From contig NZ_CABPRV010000008.1 in assembly GCF_902459735.1 (NCBI RefSeq), positions 1-64,000 on the forward strand: a DNA stretch of 64,000 nt, in the 5' to 3' direction. The position numbers and the translations under genes are program-made. The notes below the pieces were generated by a model, which saw only the letters and a list, made by a program, of their open reading frames with translations, was not told the DNA's origin and searched no databases. This stretch comes from Pandoraea capi. Its GTDB lineage: Bacteria > Pseudomonadota > Gammaproteobacteria > Burkholderiales > Burkholderiaceae. Of the stretch, positions 44,980 to 56,046 are shown piece after piece (positions within the stretch are counted from its first letter, which is position 1; each line of letters starts with the position of its first letter).

Positions 44980-46281
44980 ATGAACGAGCAATGGTTGACG
45001 CTGGCCGGCCGCCGGCTGGTGCCGGTGGTGCAAGGCGGCATGGGAATCGGCATCTCCGCGCACCGGCTGGCGGGCACGGTGGCGAAGCACAACGGCATGG
45101 GCACGATCGCGAGCATCGACCTGCGTCATCATCATCCGGACCTGCTCGCCCGTATCGATTGCATGCACGGCAGCCACAGCGCCGCCGACATCAAGGCCGC
45201 CATCGAAGCCGTCAATCTGATTGCGCTCGACCGCGAAGTCCGTGCGGCCAAGTCGATTGCCGGGGGCAACGGCCTCATTGCGGTCAATGTCATGAAAGCC
45301 GTGAGCGCGCATGCGTCGCTGGTGCGTCAGGCGTGCGAGAGCGGTGCGGACGCCATCGTCATGGGCGCGGGACTCCCGCTCGATCTGCCGGAACTCACCG
45401 CGTCGCATCCGCACGTCGCCCTCATTCCCATTCTTTCCGACTCGCGTGGCGTGAGTCTCATATTGCGCAAATGGATGAAAAAGGGACGGCTGCCCGACGC
45501 CATCGTCATCGAACACCCCGGGCATGCGGGCGGCCATCTCGGTGCATCGCGCGTCGACGAACTGGGCGATGCGCGCTTTTCCTTCGACCGCGTGCTCGAC
45601 GAATGCCGCGAGATTTACGCGTCGCTGGGCATCGAATGGACGCGTGTGCCGCTGATCGTCGCGGGCGGCATCCATCGGCACGAGCAGGTGCGGCAGTGGC
45701 TCGACAAGGGCGCGGCGGGCGTGCAACTGGGGACGGCGTTCGCCGTCACCGAAGAATCCGACGCGCACCCGGCCTTCAAGGAAGTGCTCGCCAGCGCGCG
45801 GCCAGAGGACATCGCGGAGTTCACCAGCGTGGCCGGTCTTCCGGCGCGGGCGGTGCTCACGCCGTGGCTGAAGAAGTACCTCTCGCGCCAGCCCGCGTTA
45901 CAGGCCAAGGCCAAAGTGCGTCAGTGTCTGGAGGGGTTCGATTGCTTGCAGGCATGCGGGTTGCGCGATGGCGTGGCGCGCATCGGGCAGTTCTGCATCG
46001 ACCTCAAGCTCGCGCAAGCCGTCCGGGGCGACGTCGCGCGCGGGCTCTTCTTCCGTGGACGTGATCCGCTGCCGTTCGGCGAGCGCATTCGTCCCGTGGC
46101 AGACCTGATGCGTTACTTGCTCACCGGCGTATTGCCGGCCGAACTGGCAGGCGCAGGCGCGTCAGGAGTATCCGGCGTGGCGGGCAGCACGGCGGGGGGT
46201 GTCGCCGCCGAAGCACGCTCGGCGATGCGCTTGTCGAAGAACGCGGCCAGTTCCGGATCGTTCACGGTGAGATCGAACTGA
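44980..46281 (+). CDS. Nitronate monooxygenase (2-nitropropane dioxygenase) family
   Basis: The 433-residue FMN TIM-barrel protein starts with VVQGGMGIGISAHRLA and shows IVMGAGLPLDLPE, IEHPGHAGGHLG (catalytic-site His region), VAGGIHRHEQVRQWL and GAAGVQLGTAFAVTEE phosphate-binding segments, matching nitronate monooxygenase-like proteins. The last ~45 residues are Ala/Gly/Ser-rich and lie antisense to the convergent gene's end. ATG 44980 follows a weak GGAA. The physiological substrate is uncertain. Confidence 0.85.
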   Translation: MNEQWLTLAGRRLVPVVQGGMGIGISAHRLAGTVAKHNGMGTIASIDLRHHHPDLLARIDCMHGSHSAADIKAAIEAVNLIALDREVRAAKSIAGGNGLIAVNVMKAVSAHASLVRQACESGADAIVMGAGLPLDLPELTASHPHVALIPILSDSRGVSLILRKWMKKGRLPDAIVIEHPGHAGGHLGASRVDELGDARFSFDRVLDECREIYASLGIEWTRVPLIVAGGIHRHEQVRQWLDKGAAGVQLGTAFAVTEESDAHPAFKEVLASARPEDIAEFTSVAGLPARAVLTPWLKKYLSRQPALQAKAKVRQCLEGFDCLQACGLRDGVARIGQFCIDLKLAQAVRGDVARGLFFRGRDPLPFGERIRPVADLMRYLLTGVLPAELAGAGASGVSGVAGSTAGGVAAEARSAMRLSKNAASSGSFTVRSN

Positions 46282-46742
46282 CGCTCCTCGACGGCATTGA
46301 AGTAGCCGTCGCACAGGTCGGCCTTGGCGGCCTGCGTCGGCTGGTCGTCGATGGTGTTCGCGTAGACAACGAACTGACGCTCGACGAGCCTCGGAAACTG
46401 GTTGGCAAGCAGGTCGTCGAAGCGCCGCTTCGCCTCCGGATCGGTGTAGACGGCCCCGAGTTCGGCACGCACGCGCTGCCCTTCGGCAAGATAGTCGCGG
46501 TGCCTGGCTTGCCAGGCGCGCAACACGGCATTGCCGTGCGCCTTGGTCGCCTCGCCATACAGCCCGCATTTCTGCACGAGCCGGTCGAGCACCTGCCCCA
46601 CGCCTTCCGGCGAGGCGATGGCCGCGCCCATCAATTCGGCGTCGTTCTTGTACTGCGGGGGCTGTGCCGCGCAGACCGTCGCCCAGACGAGTGCCGCGCC
46701 CGCGCAGGCGAACCTGCGTCGCCATGCTATGCCATGTCGCAT
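46113..46742 (-). CDS. Exported protein of unknown function
   Basis: The 209-residue product has a signal peptide (MRHGIAWRRRFACAGAALVWATVCAAQ) and a mature, helical, charged domain (about 30-175) with two Cys (KCGLYGE, DLCDGYF), then a Pro/Ala/Thr-rich tail of ~35 residues. No domain was recognised. Its 3' 169 bases overlap the convergent nitronate monooxygenase gene; the overlap covers the low-complexity tails of both proteins. Confidence 0.65.
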   Translation of the reverse strand: MRHGIAWRRRFACAGAALVWATVCAAQPPQYKNDAELMGAAIASPEGVGQVLDRLVQKCGLYGEATKAHGNAVLRAWQARHRDYLAEGQRVRAELGAVYTDPEAKRRFDDLLANQFPRLVERQFVVYANTIDDQPTQAAKADLCDGYFNAVEERQFDLTVNDPELAAFFDKRIAERASAATPPAVLPATPDTPDAPAPASSAGNTPVSK

Positions 46743-46933
46743 GATTGCCGCATCAGAGAAGTGGCGGGCTCGGCGGCCCGCTCTTGGAGATATCGCATCG
46801 GCCCGGATGTCGATGGCAGCATCTTAGCCGAAGTTGCCGACTGACGACGCCGCGCCGTGGCACCGTTGGCATTGGGCCGTCATCCAAACGTCGTCGACCG
46901 CGCGCATCCACGCTCAAGCGCTATCAACCGCCA

Positions 46934-47899
46934 TCAGCCCGACGTCGGCACGGCACAGGCATCCGGCCCGAGCTTCGCCACCACGAAGCGCACGAAGTCG
47001 TCGAGCTTGGACGACACATAGCGCCCGGCCAGATGCACGAGATGCATCGGCTCACTCAGTTGCGCCTGCGCTTCGAGCACGCGCACCAGACGTCCCGCCT
47101 CGACTTCCGGCGCCAGCAGATATTCGGGCAGCAGCGCGATGCCCATGCCGTGCACCGCTGCCTGAAGTTGTGCGAGCGGATTGTGCGCGGTCAGACGTGC
47201 GTCGCGCGTTGGGCCTGCTGCGCCCGTCACTCCCACATGACCGCCCGCAGGATCGAACGTCCAGCGCCCGAGCAGATCGTCGTAGCGAAAGCCGAGGCAA
47301 TCGTGTCCGGCGAGATCGGCGGGCTGGCGCGGAATGCCGCGCCGCGCGAGATAGCCGGGCGACGCGCACGCCACGCGCGTCACGCCGCGCAACGTATGCG
47401 CGATCAATCCCGGCTCCGGGCTGCCGCCCGCCTGAAACGCCGCGTGAATTCCCTCTTCCTCCAGATCGACGGCGCGGTCCTTGAGCGCGAGATCGAGCGC
47501 GACGTCCGGATGCGTCTGCAAGTACTCGGCGAAGATCGGCATGAGCAGATGCGAGCCAACGGTCGTAGGCGCGCTCACACGAAGCTGACCGACGGGCCGC
47601 GCCATCGCCGCTATCGCCGACGTCATCGACGCGCGCGCAGGCCCGCCATCCCCCAAGGCATCGGCGGTCTCGATACGCGCAAGCACTTCGGCGCACTCGG
47701 TGAAGTAGCGCTCACCCAGCGCCGTCGGCACCTGACGCCGCCCGCTGCGACGCAACAGCGGCTGGCCGAGCCGGGCCTCGAGCGCCTGCACGTGACGCGT
47801 CGCTGTAACCGGCGACATGCCACAGGCCGCCGCACCGGCAGTCAGACTCCCCCCGCGCACGACCTGCACGAACACCTCCATGCATTTCAGGCGGTCCAT
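46934..47899 (-). CDS. LysR-family transcriptional regulator
   Basis: The 321-residue product has an N-terminal winged HTH (MDRLKCMEVFVQVVRGGSLTAGAAA, RHVQALEARLGQPLLRR) and a substrate-binding domain (LRVSAPTTVGSHLLMP, CLGFRYDD, GMGIALLPEYL). Its ATG lies two bases after the cyoD stop (TGATCATG), so it is co-transcribed and translationally coupled to cyoABCD. Control of the oxidase or of an unlinked target cannot be told from sequence. Confidence 0.9.
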   Translation of the reverse strand: MDRLKCMEVFVQVVRGGSLTAGAAACGMSPVTATRHVQALEARLGQPLLRRSGRRQVPTALGERYFTECAEVLARIETADALGDGGPARASMTSAIAAMARPVGQLRVSAPTTVGSHLLMPIFAEYLQTHPDVALDLALKDRAVDLEEEGIHAAFQAGGSPEPGLIAHTLRGVTRVACASPGYLARRGIPRQPADLAGHDCLGFRYDDLLGRWTFDPAGGHVGVTGAAGPTRDARLTAHNPLAQLQAAVHGMGIALLPEYLLAPEVEAGRLVRVLEAQAQLSEPMHLVHLAGRYVSSKLDDFVRFVVAKLGPDACAVPTSG

Positions 47900-47901
47900 G
47901 A

Positions 47902-48273
47902 TCAGTCGCGCAGCTTGGCCCGATCGATGGACATGTGCGTCGGCATCATGTTGTTGTTGGCGTTATGCATCACCCACAACGAACCCGCGACGATGATCGC
48001 GATCAACCCGGCCGTACACAGGAAGATCGCCGAGTTCTGACGCTGGCTGCGCTTCGCTCCGATGTGCAGGAAGTACACCAGTTGCACGACCAGTTGCGCG
48101 ACACACAGCACGACGATCGTCGCCAGCCCCCAGCCCGCCGGCACCAGCTTCAGCATCACCGCGCCGAACGACGCGAACGTGAGCACCAGCGACAGAAAGA
48201 AGCCGACGACGTAATCGCGCAGATGACTCTGCGAAGCGTAAGCGCCGTGATCGTGAACTTGAGCGCTCGTCAT
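47902..48273 (-). CDS. cyoD: Cytochrome bo ubiquinol oxidase subunit IV
   Basis: The 123-residue membrane subunit has three predicted helices ([49 protein letters not shown]), matching CyoD. ATG 48273 overlaps the cyoC stop by four bases. Confidence 0.92.
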   Translation of the reverse strand: MTSAQVHDHGAYASQSHLRDYVVGFFLSLVLTFASFGAVMLKLVPAGWGLATIVVLCVAQLVVQLVYFLHIGAKRSQRQNSAIFLCTAGLIAIIVAGSLWVMHNANNNMMPTHMSIDRAKLRD

Positions 48274-48905
48274 ACGAACTCCCGCAGATAGACGAAGGTG
48301 AAGACACAGATCCAGACGAGATCCAGAAAGTGCCAGAACAGGCTCAGGCATTGCAGACGACGGCGCACCACCGGATCGAAGCCGAAGCGGCCGATCTGGT
48401 GAATCATCACCGCGAGCCACAGCAAGCCGCACGTGACGTGCAGCCCGTGGGTGCCCACGAGCGTGAAGAACGCCGACAGGAACGCGCTGCGCCCCGGGCC
48501 CGCGCCTTCGTGCAGCAGCGCCGAGAACTCATAGACTTCCATGGAGACGAACGCCGCACCGAGCGCGAACGTGATCCACAGCCAGCGCTGCACGACACCC
48601 TCGTTGCCCGGGCGCATCGACAGCGAAGCCAGCCCGAACGTGAAGCTCGAGAGCAGCAGCAGCATCGTCTCGCCGAGCACGAACGGCAGCTCGAACAGCT
48701 CGCGGCCAGTCGGCCCGCCGGCCGTGTTCGCCGCCAGCACGCCGAACGTCGCGAACAGCACGCAGAAGATGAGGCAGTCGCTCATCAGGTAGATCCAGAA
48801 GCCGAGCGTGGTAGTCGCGCCGGCGTCGTGATGACCGTGAGCGTGGTCATCGGCCCCGGCGGGAGCGCCGGGAGCATGGTGGGGATGAAGAGATGCCGAG
48901 GACAT
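48270..48905 (-). CDS. cyoC: Cytochrome bo ubiquinol oxidase subunit III
   Basis: The 211-residue subunit has a His-rich N-terminus and five predicted helices. The family core is seen in [26 protein letters not shown] and [16 protein letters not shown]. It is coupled to cyoB by a one-base overlap (TGATG at 48905). Confidence 0.94.
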   Translation of the reverse strand: MSSASLHPHHAPGAPAGADDHAHGHHDAGATTTLGFWIYLMSDCLIFCVLFATFGVLAANTAGGPTGRELFELPFVLGETMLLLLSSFTFGLASLSMRPGNEGVVQRWLWITFALGAAFVSMEVYEFSALLHEGAGPGRSAFLSAFFTLVGTHGLHVTCGLLWLAVMIHQIGRFGFDPVVRRRLQCLSLFWHFLDLVWICVFTFVYLREFV

Positions 48906-50911
48906 CAGGCGGCCTTTTGCAGAGATTGACGCGCAGGAAGCGCGACACGCAGGTCGGCAAAGCGGGCGTTTTCGATACGCTCCACTTCCGCCGCCGGCAC
49001 GTAGTAATCGACGTCGCGGTCGTAGGTGCGCCACAGGAACGTGGCAATCGTCGCGATCAGGCTCGCCCCGGCCAGCCACCAGATGTGCCAGATCAGCGCG
49101 AAGCACATCACGAAGCTGAAGGCCGAGACAATGAAGCCCGTGCCGGTGTTACGCGGCATATGGATGTCTTCGTAGTGCGTCGGCTGCACGTAGGCAAAGC
49201 CGCGTTCCTTGTCGTCCCAATGCTGTTCGAGCGAATCGATGCGCGGCACGTGGGCGAAGTTGTAGAACGGCGCAGGCGAAGACGTCGCCCATTCCAGGCT
49301 GCGCGCATCCCACGGATCGCCGGTCAGATCGCGGTTGGCGTTGCGGTCGCGAATGCTCACGAAGAGCTGCACGCCGAAGGCCAGGATGCCCAGGCCGATC
49401 AGGGCGGCGCCGACCATCGCAACGATCAGGTACGGCTGCCAGTCAGGCTGAACGTAGTGGTTCATGCGGCGCGTCATGCCCTTGAAGCCGAGCACGTACA
49501 GCGGCATGAAGGCGAGGTAGAAGCCGATCAGCCAGCACGCGAACGAGATCTTGCCCCAGCGCTCGTTGAGCGTGAAGCCGAACACCTTCGGGAACCAGAA
49601 CGTAATACCCGCGAGGCAACCGAACACCACACCGCCGATGATCACGTTGTGGAAGTGAGCCACGAGGAACAGCGAGTTGTGCAGCACGAAGTCCGCGCCC
49701 GGCACCGCGAGCAGCACGCCCGTCATACCGCCGATGGCGAACGTCACCATGAAGCCGATGGTCCAGAGCGTAGCCGAGTGATAGCGGATACGGCCCTGAT
49801 ACATCGTGAACAGCCAGTTGAACAGCTTCACGCCGGTCGGGATCGAAATGATCGTCGTCATGATGCCGAAGAAGGCATTGACGTTCGCGCCGGAGCCCAT
49901 CGTGAAGAAGTGGTGCAGCCAGACGAAGAACGACAGAATGCCGATCGACGACGTGGCGTAGACCATCGACTTGTAACCGAACAGCGGCTTGCGCGAGAAG
50001 GTCGCAATGATCTCCGAGAACGCCCCGAACGCCGGCAGGATCAGGATGTACACCTCGGGGTGGCCCCAGATCCAGATCAGGTTCACGTACATCATGGCGT
50101 TGCCGCCCAGCTCGTTCGTGAAGAAGTGCATGCCGAGGTAGCGGTCAGCGGTGAGCAGCGCGAGCGTGGCCGTGAGCACCGGGAACACCGCAACGATCAG
50201 GATGTTGGTGATGAGCGCCGTCCACGTGAACACCGGCATCTTCATCAGGTTCATGCCCGGCGCACGCATGCGCAGGATCGTGACGATGAAGTTGATGCCC
50301 GTGAGCGTGGTACCCAGCCCCGATATCTGCAACGACCAGATGTAGTAATCCACCCCGACGCTCGGGCTGTACCCCAGTTCCGAGAGCGGCGGATACGCGA
50401 CCCAGCCCGTGGCGGCGAAATCGCCGACGAACATGGACATCATGACGAGTACCGCGCCCATCGCCGAGAGCCAGAACGACAGCGAGTTGACGAACGGGAA
50501 CGCCACGTCGCGCGCACCGATCTGCAAGGGCACGATCACGTTCATCAGGCCCAGCACGAGCGGCGTGGCCACGAAGAAGATCATGATGACGCCGTGCGCC
50601 GTAAAGATCTGGTCGTAGTGATGCGGCGGCAGATAGCCGGCTTCACCGCCGGCGGCAATGGCCTGCTGCGTGCGCATCATGATGGCGTCGGCAAAGCCGC
50701 GCAGCATCATGACGAGCGCCAGCACGATGTACATGACACCGATGCGCTTGTGGTCGACCGAAGTGATCCACTCTTTCCAGAGATAGCCCCACTTGCGGAA
50801 GTAGGTGATGGCGCCGAGCAGCGCCGCCCCGCCAAGGAGCACGACAGCGAGCGTGCCCATGATGATGGGTTCGTGCCAGGGAATGGCGTCGAGATCGAGT
50901 TTTCCGAACAT
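48905..50911 (-). CDS. cyoB: Cytochrome bo ubiquinol oxidase subunit I
   Basis: The 668-residue heme-copper oxidase core carries the quinol-oxidase catalytic unit. The heme and Cu ligands are in [27 protein letters not shown] (the Cu-ligand His and Tyr pair), HHFFTMG and [11 protein letters not shown]. It reduces O2 to water with ubiquinol and pumps protons. No cyoE (heme O synthase) gene is attached to this operon. Confidence 0.97.
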   Translation of the reverse strand: MFGKLDLDAIPWHEPIIMGTLAVVLLGGAALLGAITYFRKWGYLWKEWITSVDHKRIGVMYIVLALVMMLRGFADAIMMRTQQAIAAGGEAGYLPPHHYDQIFTAHGVIMIFFVATPLVLGLMNVIVPLQIGARDVAFPFVNSLSFWLSAMGAVLVMMSMFVGDFAATGWVAYPPLSELGYSPSVGVDYYIWSLQISGLGTTLTGINFIVTILRMRAPGMNLMKMPVFTWTALITNILIVAVFPVLTATLALLTADRYLGMHFFTNELGGNAMMYVNLIWIWGHPEVYILILPAFGAFSEIIATFSRKPLFGYKSMVYATSSIGILSFFVWLHHFFTMGSGANVNAFFGIMTTIISIPTGVKLFNWLFTMYQGRIRYHSATLWTIGFMVTFAIGGMTGVLLAVPGADFVLHNSLFLVAHFHNVIIGGVVFGCLAGITFWFPKVFGFTLNERWGKISFACWLIGFYLAFMPLYVLGFKGMTRRMNHYVQPDWQPYLIVAMVGAALIGLGILAFGVQLFVSIRDRNANRDLTGDPWDARSLEWATSSPAPFYNFAHVPRIDSLEQHWDDKERGFAYVQPTHYEDIHMPRNTGTGFIVSAFSFVMCFALIWHIWWLAGASLIATIATFLWRTYDRDVDYYVPAAEVERIENARFADLRVALPARQSLQKAA

Positions 50912-50914
50912 GAC

Positions 50915-51991
50915 TTACTCCGTGAGCGCGCGCTGGGCGGGGGGTTGCACCCCGGCGTCGCGCTCGGGACGCTGCGCGAGAAGCGCGCGGCTGTCCAGTT
51001 GGCCGTCCACGCGGCAATTGGCGGCGGCAATGATGTCGTCGATGGCACGGTTGCCCGAGACGCGCATGCCTTGCGAGCTGGCGTCCATCGGTCCCATGTA
51101 TTTGCCGACGACGGCGTCGAACAGGCCCGGCATCACATTGGCGTAGATGCCGACCGGCGCAGCGGTGCCCGGTTGTTCGAGCTTGACGTAGGTCGGTGCG
51201 TCGAGCGTGTCAGGCACGGCCTGCGCCTCCTTCACCCACTTGTCGAAGTCGCCCTGCGAGGTCACGTGCGCCTTGAAGTGCATGTCGGAGAAGCCCGGGC
51301 CGCTATAGGCCGAGGACATGCCCGCATACGTGCCGGTCTCGTTCGCGATCAGGTGCAGCTTCGTCTGCATGCCGGACATGGCGTAGACCATGCTGCCCAG
51401 TTGCGGAATGAAGAACGCATTCATCAGCGATTCGGCCGTGATCTTGAATTCCACGGGCGTATTCACCGGCAACACGAGCTTGTTGACGGTCGCGACGTGA
51501 TAGTCCGGATAGATGAACAGCCACTTCCAGTTCAGCGCGACGACTTCCACACGGATGGGGGCTTTTTCACTGGCCACCGGCTCGATCGGCTGGTACGGAT
51601 CGAGCTTGTGTGTCGTCTCCCAGATCATGACGGCGAGCGCCACCACGATAATGACGGGAATCGTCCACACGACGACTTCAATCCTGGTGGAGTGCGACCA
51701 CTTCGGCGAGTACGTGGCGGCGGTATTGGTCTCGCGGTAACGCCAGAAGAACACCAGCGTGAGCACGATCACGGGGATCACGACGAGCAACATCACACCC
51801 AGCGCGATCAGGATGAGGTGCTTTTCCTGCTCGCCGACGCTGCCTTTCGGATCCAGCAACTCCAGCGTGCAACCGCTCATGGGCACCATCGCCACTGCCG
51901 CGGCAAGGCGCGCGCACCACGTGTGCCAACGTGTGCCGGCGGTCGTGTCTGCCCTTCCTCTACGGATGGGCGAGACGTTATGCATGGACAT
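50915..51991 (-). CDS. cyoA: Cytochrome bo ubiquinol oxidase subunit II
   Basis: The 358-residue lipoprotein-type subunit has a lipobox MSGC, two helices (LILIALGVMLLVVIPVIVL and VVWTIPVIIVVALAVMIW) and a periplasmic cupredoxin-like domain (VEVVALNWKWLFIYPDY, TAESLMNAFFIPQLG, SDMHFKAHV) without copper ligands, as in quinol oxidases. The start is uncertain: ATG 51991 and 51985 both lack a strong ribosome site. First gene of cyoABCD plus lysR. Confidence 0.93.
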   Translation of the reverse strand: MSMHNVSPIRRGRADTTAGTRWHTWCARLAAAVAMVPMSGCTLELLDPKGSVGEQEKHLILIALGVMLLVVIPVIVLTLVFFWRYRETNTAATYSPKWSHSTRIEVVVWTIPVIIVVALAVMIWETTHKLDPYQPIEPVASEKAPIRVEVVALNWKWLFIYPDYHVATVNKLVLPVNTPVEFKITAESLMNAFFIPQLGSMVYAMSGMQTKLHLIANETGTYAGMSSAYSGPGFSDMHFKAHVTSQGDFDKWVKEAQAVPDTLDAPTYVKLEQPGTAAPVGIYANVMPGLFDAVVGKYMGPMDASSQGMRVSGNRAIDDIIAAANCRVDGQLDSRALLAQRPERDAGVQPPAQRALTE

Positions 51992-52137
51992 ATTAAGCCT
52001 CTATGTATGTATATATCATTTGCGTTACGAATGCTACGCATGCGCATATTCCATACATCGCGACATAATGACGCACTTGGGAACCGATGTCGCGCGCAGC
52101 GTCCGCTCCCGTCCCTGTCCCTAAAGGATTCAGGAAT

Positions 52138-52169
52138 AAAAAACGCCCGGAAATTTGGCTTCCGGGCGT
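52138..52169 (-). terminator. Terminator of the autotransporter gene
   Basis: On the - strand, a 10-bp stem (ACGCCCGGAA / TTCCGGGCGT) is followed by six T residues, about 50 bases after the autotransporter stop. Confidence 0.9.
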
Positions 52170-52218
52170 CATTTCGACTGCATTTGCGGTGAAGATTACG
52201 GCATCACCTATACCTACA

Positions 52219-55200
52219 TCAGAATCGCCATGTTGCCGACACGGACCCCGCGATGTCGGCATCTCCCGCTTTGTAGAAGTTGCTCGACAGGGCTGCCCCG
52301 AACACGATCCGCTTGGCCATCCGGTACGACACGCCGGCTTGCAGGCCAAGGCTGTCGCGCCCGACGACCTCGCTGCGCGTCGTGAAAGCGGCCCCCGGAT
52401 AACCCGCGAACGTCGCACTCTGATTGATCGCCCCGCTTGTCAGTTCGTGGTTCCACGTCGCCTGAAGATTGGCCGTGAGCGCATTGCCCGAGACCATCGG
52501 CAGATCGAAGCGCACCTCGCCGCCCACGCGCGTACGCAGCGAGTTGAACGTCTTGCTGTCGAGATGCAGACGCGCGCCGTCGGTACCGTCTTCCGTGAGG
52601 CTCGGACGATACAACGCCGTGTAGTCGAGCGCAGCCACCGGGCCTGCGCTGGTGGTGCTGTTCAACTGCCAGCGCCATCCGCCGCCGATGCTGGCGGACG
52701 CCGTCGCCCCGGTCCACGTGCCGCGCGGTGAAGCGGAGTAGCCGTTCACGGCGATGCTGCGGTCCATACGGCCGTCTTCGACACCGATGCGAGCTAACGC
52801 GAATGCGTGGGGGCCGGAAAGTGTGTCAGGCGCGTAGCGGGCATGCACGCCGAGGTCCAGTGCTGTGGTCTTGCCGGAGCCGGGCGTCTGTCCGTCCAGA
52901 CGCGTCGACTGGCCGCTGATTGCGCCATGCGCGCCGAGCGTCCAGTCACGACCTTCGCCCGCCACCTTCTCCGCGCCGAACACGACACCGTAGGTGTTGC
53001 CGCTCGCCCCGGCCATGTCGCCGTCGCGGCCACGCCAGTAGCCGCTGCCGAAGGTCATCGCGAACCCGCGCCAATTGCCTGTGAGCGCGCCCTCTCCGGC
53101 CATGCCAGCGCCCTTCGTGCCATCGGCGCCCACGGCGGCAGCCACCATATCGGTGATCTGACGCTCCCGCAGCAGCCCGCCCGTGAACATCGCGCCGTAG
53201 GCGGCCGGCGTGAGTTGCGGTAACGCCCTGGCGATGCCGCTACCGTCAGGTGCCGAAAAGTCGAGCGCTGCGACAAGCGGTTGCAGATCGGCCCCCGCGC
53301 TGCCGGCGATGCGATCGAGCACCGTCCCGACACGGCGGCTGTTGCCGTCGGTGCCGTACTGCGAATAGGCGTTGACCGTACGCGCCACCTGCACACGGTA
53401 CGTATTGCTGCCGAGCGACGACGCCGTGGCCAGCAGCGTGGGCGACGACAGCAGCGTCGTCACGTTGGCGAACGTGCCGTTGATGCTCGACGCGTTCAGC
53501 CACTGATCCGACGAGACGGTCATGCCGCTGGCGTACCAACCGCGTTGCGGCGCGATCGCCAGCGTGCCGTCGAGCGTTGCGGTGCCGCTGACCAGCAGTT
53601 TGCTGAAGGTGCCATCTGCTGCCAGCGACGAAACGAGACGGCCGGTGCCTGTCTGCGTGTAGTCGCCGCCGATGCTGATGAACCCGCCTGCCAGCGACGG
53701 TGCGACCGTGCCCGCGTTGATGAAGGCGCCAGCCGGGTCGAGCACGTAGCGGCTGTTACCGGTGAGCGTGGCGCCGTGGTTCACCGCCACGTCATGCACC
53801 GTGTGATCGCCGTTGATCTGCGTCGTGCCGCCCGCCATCGTCAGCGCAAGGTTACTGCCGAGAATGTTGCCGTCGAAGCGCAGATTGAACGTGGGGTCGG
53901 CCTGACTCGTGGCGACGCCATTCGCGTCGGGTGTCAACCCGAAGCTCAGTTGGGTCAGGCGCAGTGCGCCGCTGGTATCACGCTGGGCGTATTTCGAGAT
54001 GATGTCGCCGTAAAGCGCCGCCCCACGCATGATGTTGATCTGCCCGACGTACCCGTTCTCGGACATATACAGCGAGGCGTACGTGCCTGCGAGTCGGCCG
54101 GTGATGTCGGCGCGCGTCACAAGCGGGCCGTCGAGTTCGTCGAGCAGCGGCAGCAGGTTCTGGCTGGCGTCGTACTTCACATAGATATACGAACCTCGAT
54201 AGTCGCCGTTATAGCCCGTATCACCGAAATCGCCCAGCGCGTTATGGCCGAAGTCGAAGCTGGCGGCAATACCGTTCTCGCCGAGTGCCTGCACGTCGCC
54301 GCGCTGCACAAACGTATGGTCTTTCCCGTACGCGAACATCACGCCGCGTCCGTTGTTGCCGTCGGCATAGACGCGCGTTCCCGGCAGCACGGTGACGTTG
54401 TTCCCGACGCCGTCGACCCGAATGCCTGCGCCGCCCGCCCCCGCGCTCAGCAGATCGGCACGCTGCGACACCGTGTTGTTGCTGCCGTAAATGTGCAGAC
54501 CGAGACCCAGCGTCGCCGTGTTGTAAGTATTCGGCACGTAGGCGGTGCCGTCCGCATTGCGCCCGAAGAACGGGTTGTCGTTCACGACGGTGAGGCCGTC
54601 GTTATAGATCGAGCGCCCGAAGAAATTGCGCCGGTCGATGTCATAGCCGATGTCTTGCAGCGCCGCCAGTTCGGCCTCCATGAACGCCGTGTAGTTGCGG
54701 TATGACTGATGGCTCATCAGGCTGTTCTTGAGCTCGATGTGCGAGAAGATCGGCGAATCATAAATATCACCCTCCGCCATCGCCCGTACCGGGATGCCCT
54801 TCATGGCGCCATCGAGCACTTCTTTGACGTGATCGCCCGCGAAATACGCCGTATCTTTGCGCGCGTCGAACGCCGTGGGGTCTACCGTGCCCACATTCTC
54901 GGGCGTCAGAATATTCTGCCCCGGCTGCGCCTGACGGTCATTGTCGTCGTAGAGGTGCGCCGACCAGGCGTCGAGCACTGTCGCGAACTGGTTCGTATGC
55001 AGGTTGGAGGACACCGTCGTTTCATGCACGTTGGCGGCAACGCCCAATGCGTGGGCCACCTCATGCAACATCACGGCCGGCATATCGGCCTGTGCGTTCA
55101 ACGGGATCTGTGAGGCCGCGTACGGGGCCGTCGAAAAGTCCATGTCCCCCAGGGTGATTTCACCGTGAGCGCCGTGATAGGTGGCGCGCACCTGCGGGCT

Positions 55201-55602
55201 GTTCTGCAACACCGCCTGCACGAGCGTGGGATTTTGGTCGCCTGTCGCGGTTGGGTCGTTCGCCTCGAACAGGTAGGGACTGAAGGCATGCGCGCCCTTC
55301 TCCGTGCTCATGCCGACGTTGATGATGGCTGGCGAACTGCCCGGCGTCACCTTGATGACTTCGGCCCAATAGTTCAATGCGCCGCGAATCTGCTGAATTT
55401 CCAGCGGCGAGAGCGTGCCCGTCGAAAACTGGTTCTCGACGCCGTTGTCGGCAAAAGCCCCGTCCGTCGGGGAAAACAGCCGCGCCTGGATGAAAGGCGT
55501 GCCGTAGCGGTCTTCAATATCGATAGTCGTGTAGGCCTGCGCGGCCGACGTCATGGTGCAAAGCGCCGCAAACGCGACGCTGGTCATCCGAATCGTCCTC
55601 AT
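52219..55602 (-). CDS. Autotransporter with metalloprotease-like passenger
   Basis: The 1127-residue type V secretion protein has a signal peptide (residues 1-23), a passenger whose first ~320 residues contain HEVAHALG at 180-187 (HExxH plus Gly) and a Met-turn-like SLMSH at 294-298 followed by [12 protein letters not shown], as in metzincin-type proteases. A long beta-helical stretch (about 340-810; repeats such as [19 protein letters not shown]) leads to a C-terminal beta-barrel (about 850-1127) ending in Phe (TWRF), the autotransporter signature. The third metal ligand is not obvious: the usual HxxG-xx-H/D position is Ala190, with His193 nearby. Probably surface-exposed or released. Confidence 0.88.
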   Translation of the reverse strand: MRTIRMTSVAFAALCTMTSAAQAYTTIDIEDRYGTPFIQARLFSPTDGAFADNGVENQFSTGTLSPLEIQQIRGALNYWAEVIKVTPGSSPAIINVGMSTEKGAHAFSPYLFEANDPTATGDQNPTLVQAVLQNSPQVRATYHGAHGEITLGDMDFSTAPYAASQIPLNAQADMPAVMLHEVAHALGVAANVHETTVSSNLHTNQFATVLDAWSAHLYDDNDRQAQPGQNILTPENVGTVDPTAFDARKDTAYFAGDHVKEVLDGAMKGIPVRAMAEGDIYDSPIFSHIELKNSLMSHQSYRNYTAFMEAELAALQDIGYDIDRRNFFGRSIYNDGLTVVNDNPFFGRNADGTAYVPNTYNTATLGLGLHIYGSNNTVSQRADLLSAGAGGAGIRVDGVGNNVTVLPGTRVYADGNNGRGVMFAYGKDHTFVQRGDVQALGENGIAASFDFGHNALGDFGDTGYNGDYRGSYIYVKYDASQNLLPLLDELDGPLVTRADITGRLAGTYASLYMSENGYVGQINIMRGAALYGDIISKYAQRDTSGALRLTQLSFGLTPDANGVATSQADPTFNLRFDGNILGSNLALTMAGGTTQINGDHTVHDVAVNHGATLTGNSRYVLDPAGAFINAGTVAPSLAGGFISIGGDYTQTGTGRLVSSLAADGTFSKLLVSGTATLDGTLAIAPQRGWYASGMTVSSDQWLNASSINGTFANVTTLLSSPTLLATASSLGSNTYRVQVARTVNAYSQYGTDGNSRRVGTVLDRIAGSAGADLQPLVAALDFSAPDGSGIARALPQLTPAAYGAMFTGGLLRERQITDMVAAAVGADGTKGAGMAGEGALTGNWRGFAMTFGSGYWRGRDGDMAGASGNTYGVVFGAEKVAGEGRDWTLGAHGAISGQSTRLDGQTPGSGKTTALDLGVHARYAPDTLSGPHAFALARIGVEDGRMDRSIAVNGYSASPRGTWTGATASASIGGGWRWQLNSTTSAGPVAALDYTALYRPSLTEDGTDGARLHLDSKTFNSLRTRVGGEVRFDLPMVSGNALTANLQATWNHELTSGAINQSATFAGYPGAAFTTRSEVVGRDSLGLQAGVSYRMAKRIVFGAALSSNFYKAGDADIAGSVSATWRF

Positions 55603-55929
55603 TCAGTACTCCGTATCCATTTATCGCTTTTGTAAGGCTTTGTAATGCGATGCGAATGGTACGGAGCGCCCTGCGCGACGTCACTGCGATTTATACGGGG
55701 TTCGGCGCCGATCACCGCCAAACCCTTGTGGGATAAGCACTTTTTTCTTTTTGAAGTCCTCAACAGCGGCGAAATCGGTCTCGCCTGTATTAATCACAGT
55801 TTCGCCGTCGGGGGGTGATGACGATACTTCACTCAACGGCCAACGCAGCGAAACGACAACGAAGCAAGCACGCAGCGCCAGCCGCCAAAGCGACTTAACT
55901 GACTCAATATCGACTCAAGGAGAAACACC
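55603..55929. other. Divergent region between the autotransporter and the microprotein array
   Basis: No gene was seen. CGGCGAAA (55767-55774) and TTTCGCCG (55800-55807) form an 8-bp inverted repeat about 125 bases before the first microprotein ATG. It could be a response-regulator site or chance. A promoter for the array must lie here but no clear -35/-10 pair was found. Confidence 0.4.
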
Positions 55930-56004
55930 ATGCCCGCACTCATCACCTACGGCTTCGCCTCGGTTCTCGGCCTGATCGGCACCATCGCCCCGATCTTCGG
56001 CTGA
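55930..56004 (+). CDS. Microprotein 1 of 4 (24 residues, hydrophobic)
   Basis: ATG 55930 has AAGGAG seven bases upstream. The product begins MPALITYGF and ends PIFG. It has no charged side chain, many Gly, Ile, Leu and Pro, and can span or sit in a membrane. It is followed by three similar tiny ORFs within 376 bases. No family was recognised. Confidence 0.7.
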   Translation: MPALITYGFASVLGLIGTIAPIFG

Positions 56005-56046
56005 TCGCAGCGCCTCCCCCTTCACCCCATACCGGAGAACACGACC

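Noticed and set aside
48893-52192. A 1099-codon open frame on the + strand
   Set aside because: It lies antisense over cyoABCD; the product is Arg/His/Glu-rich nonsense with no domain, typical of mirror frames in GC-rich DNA.
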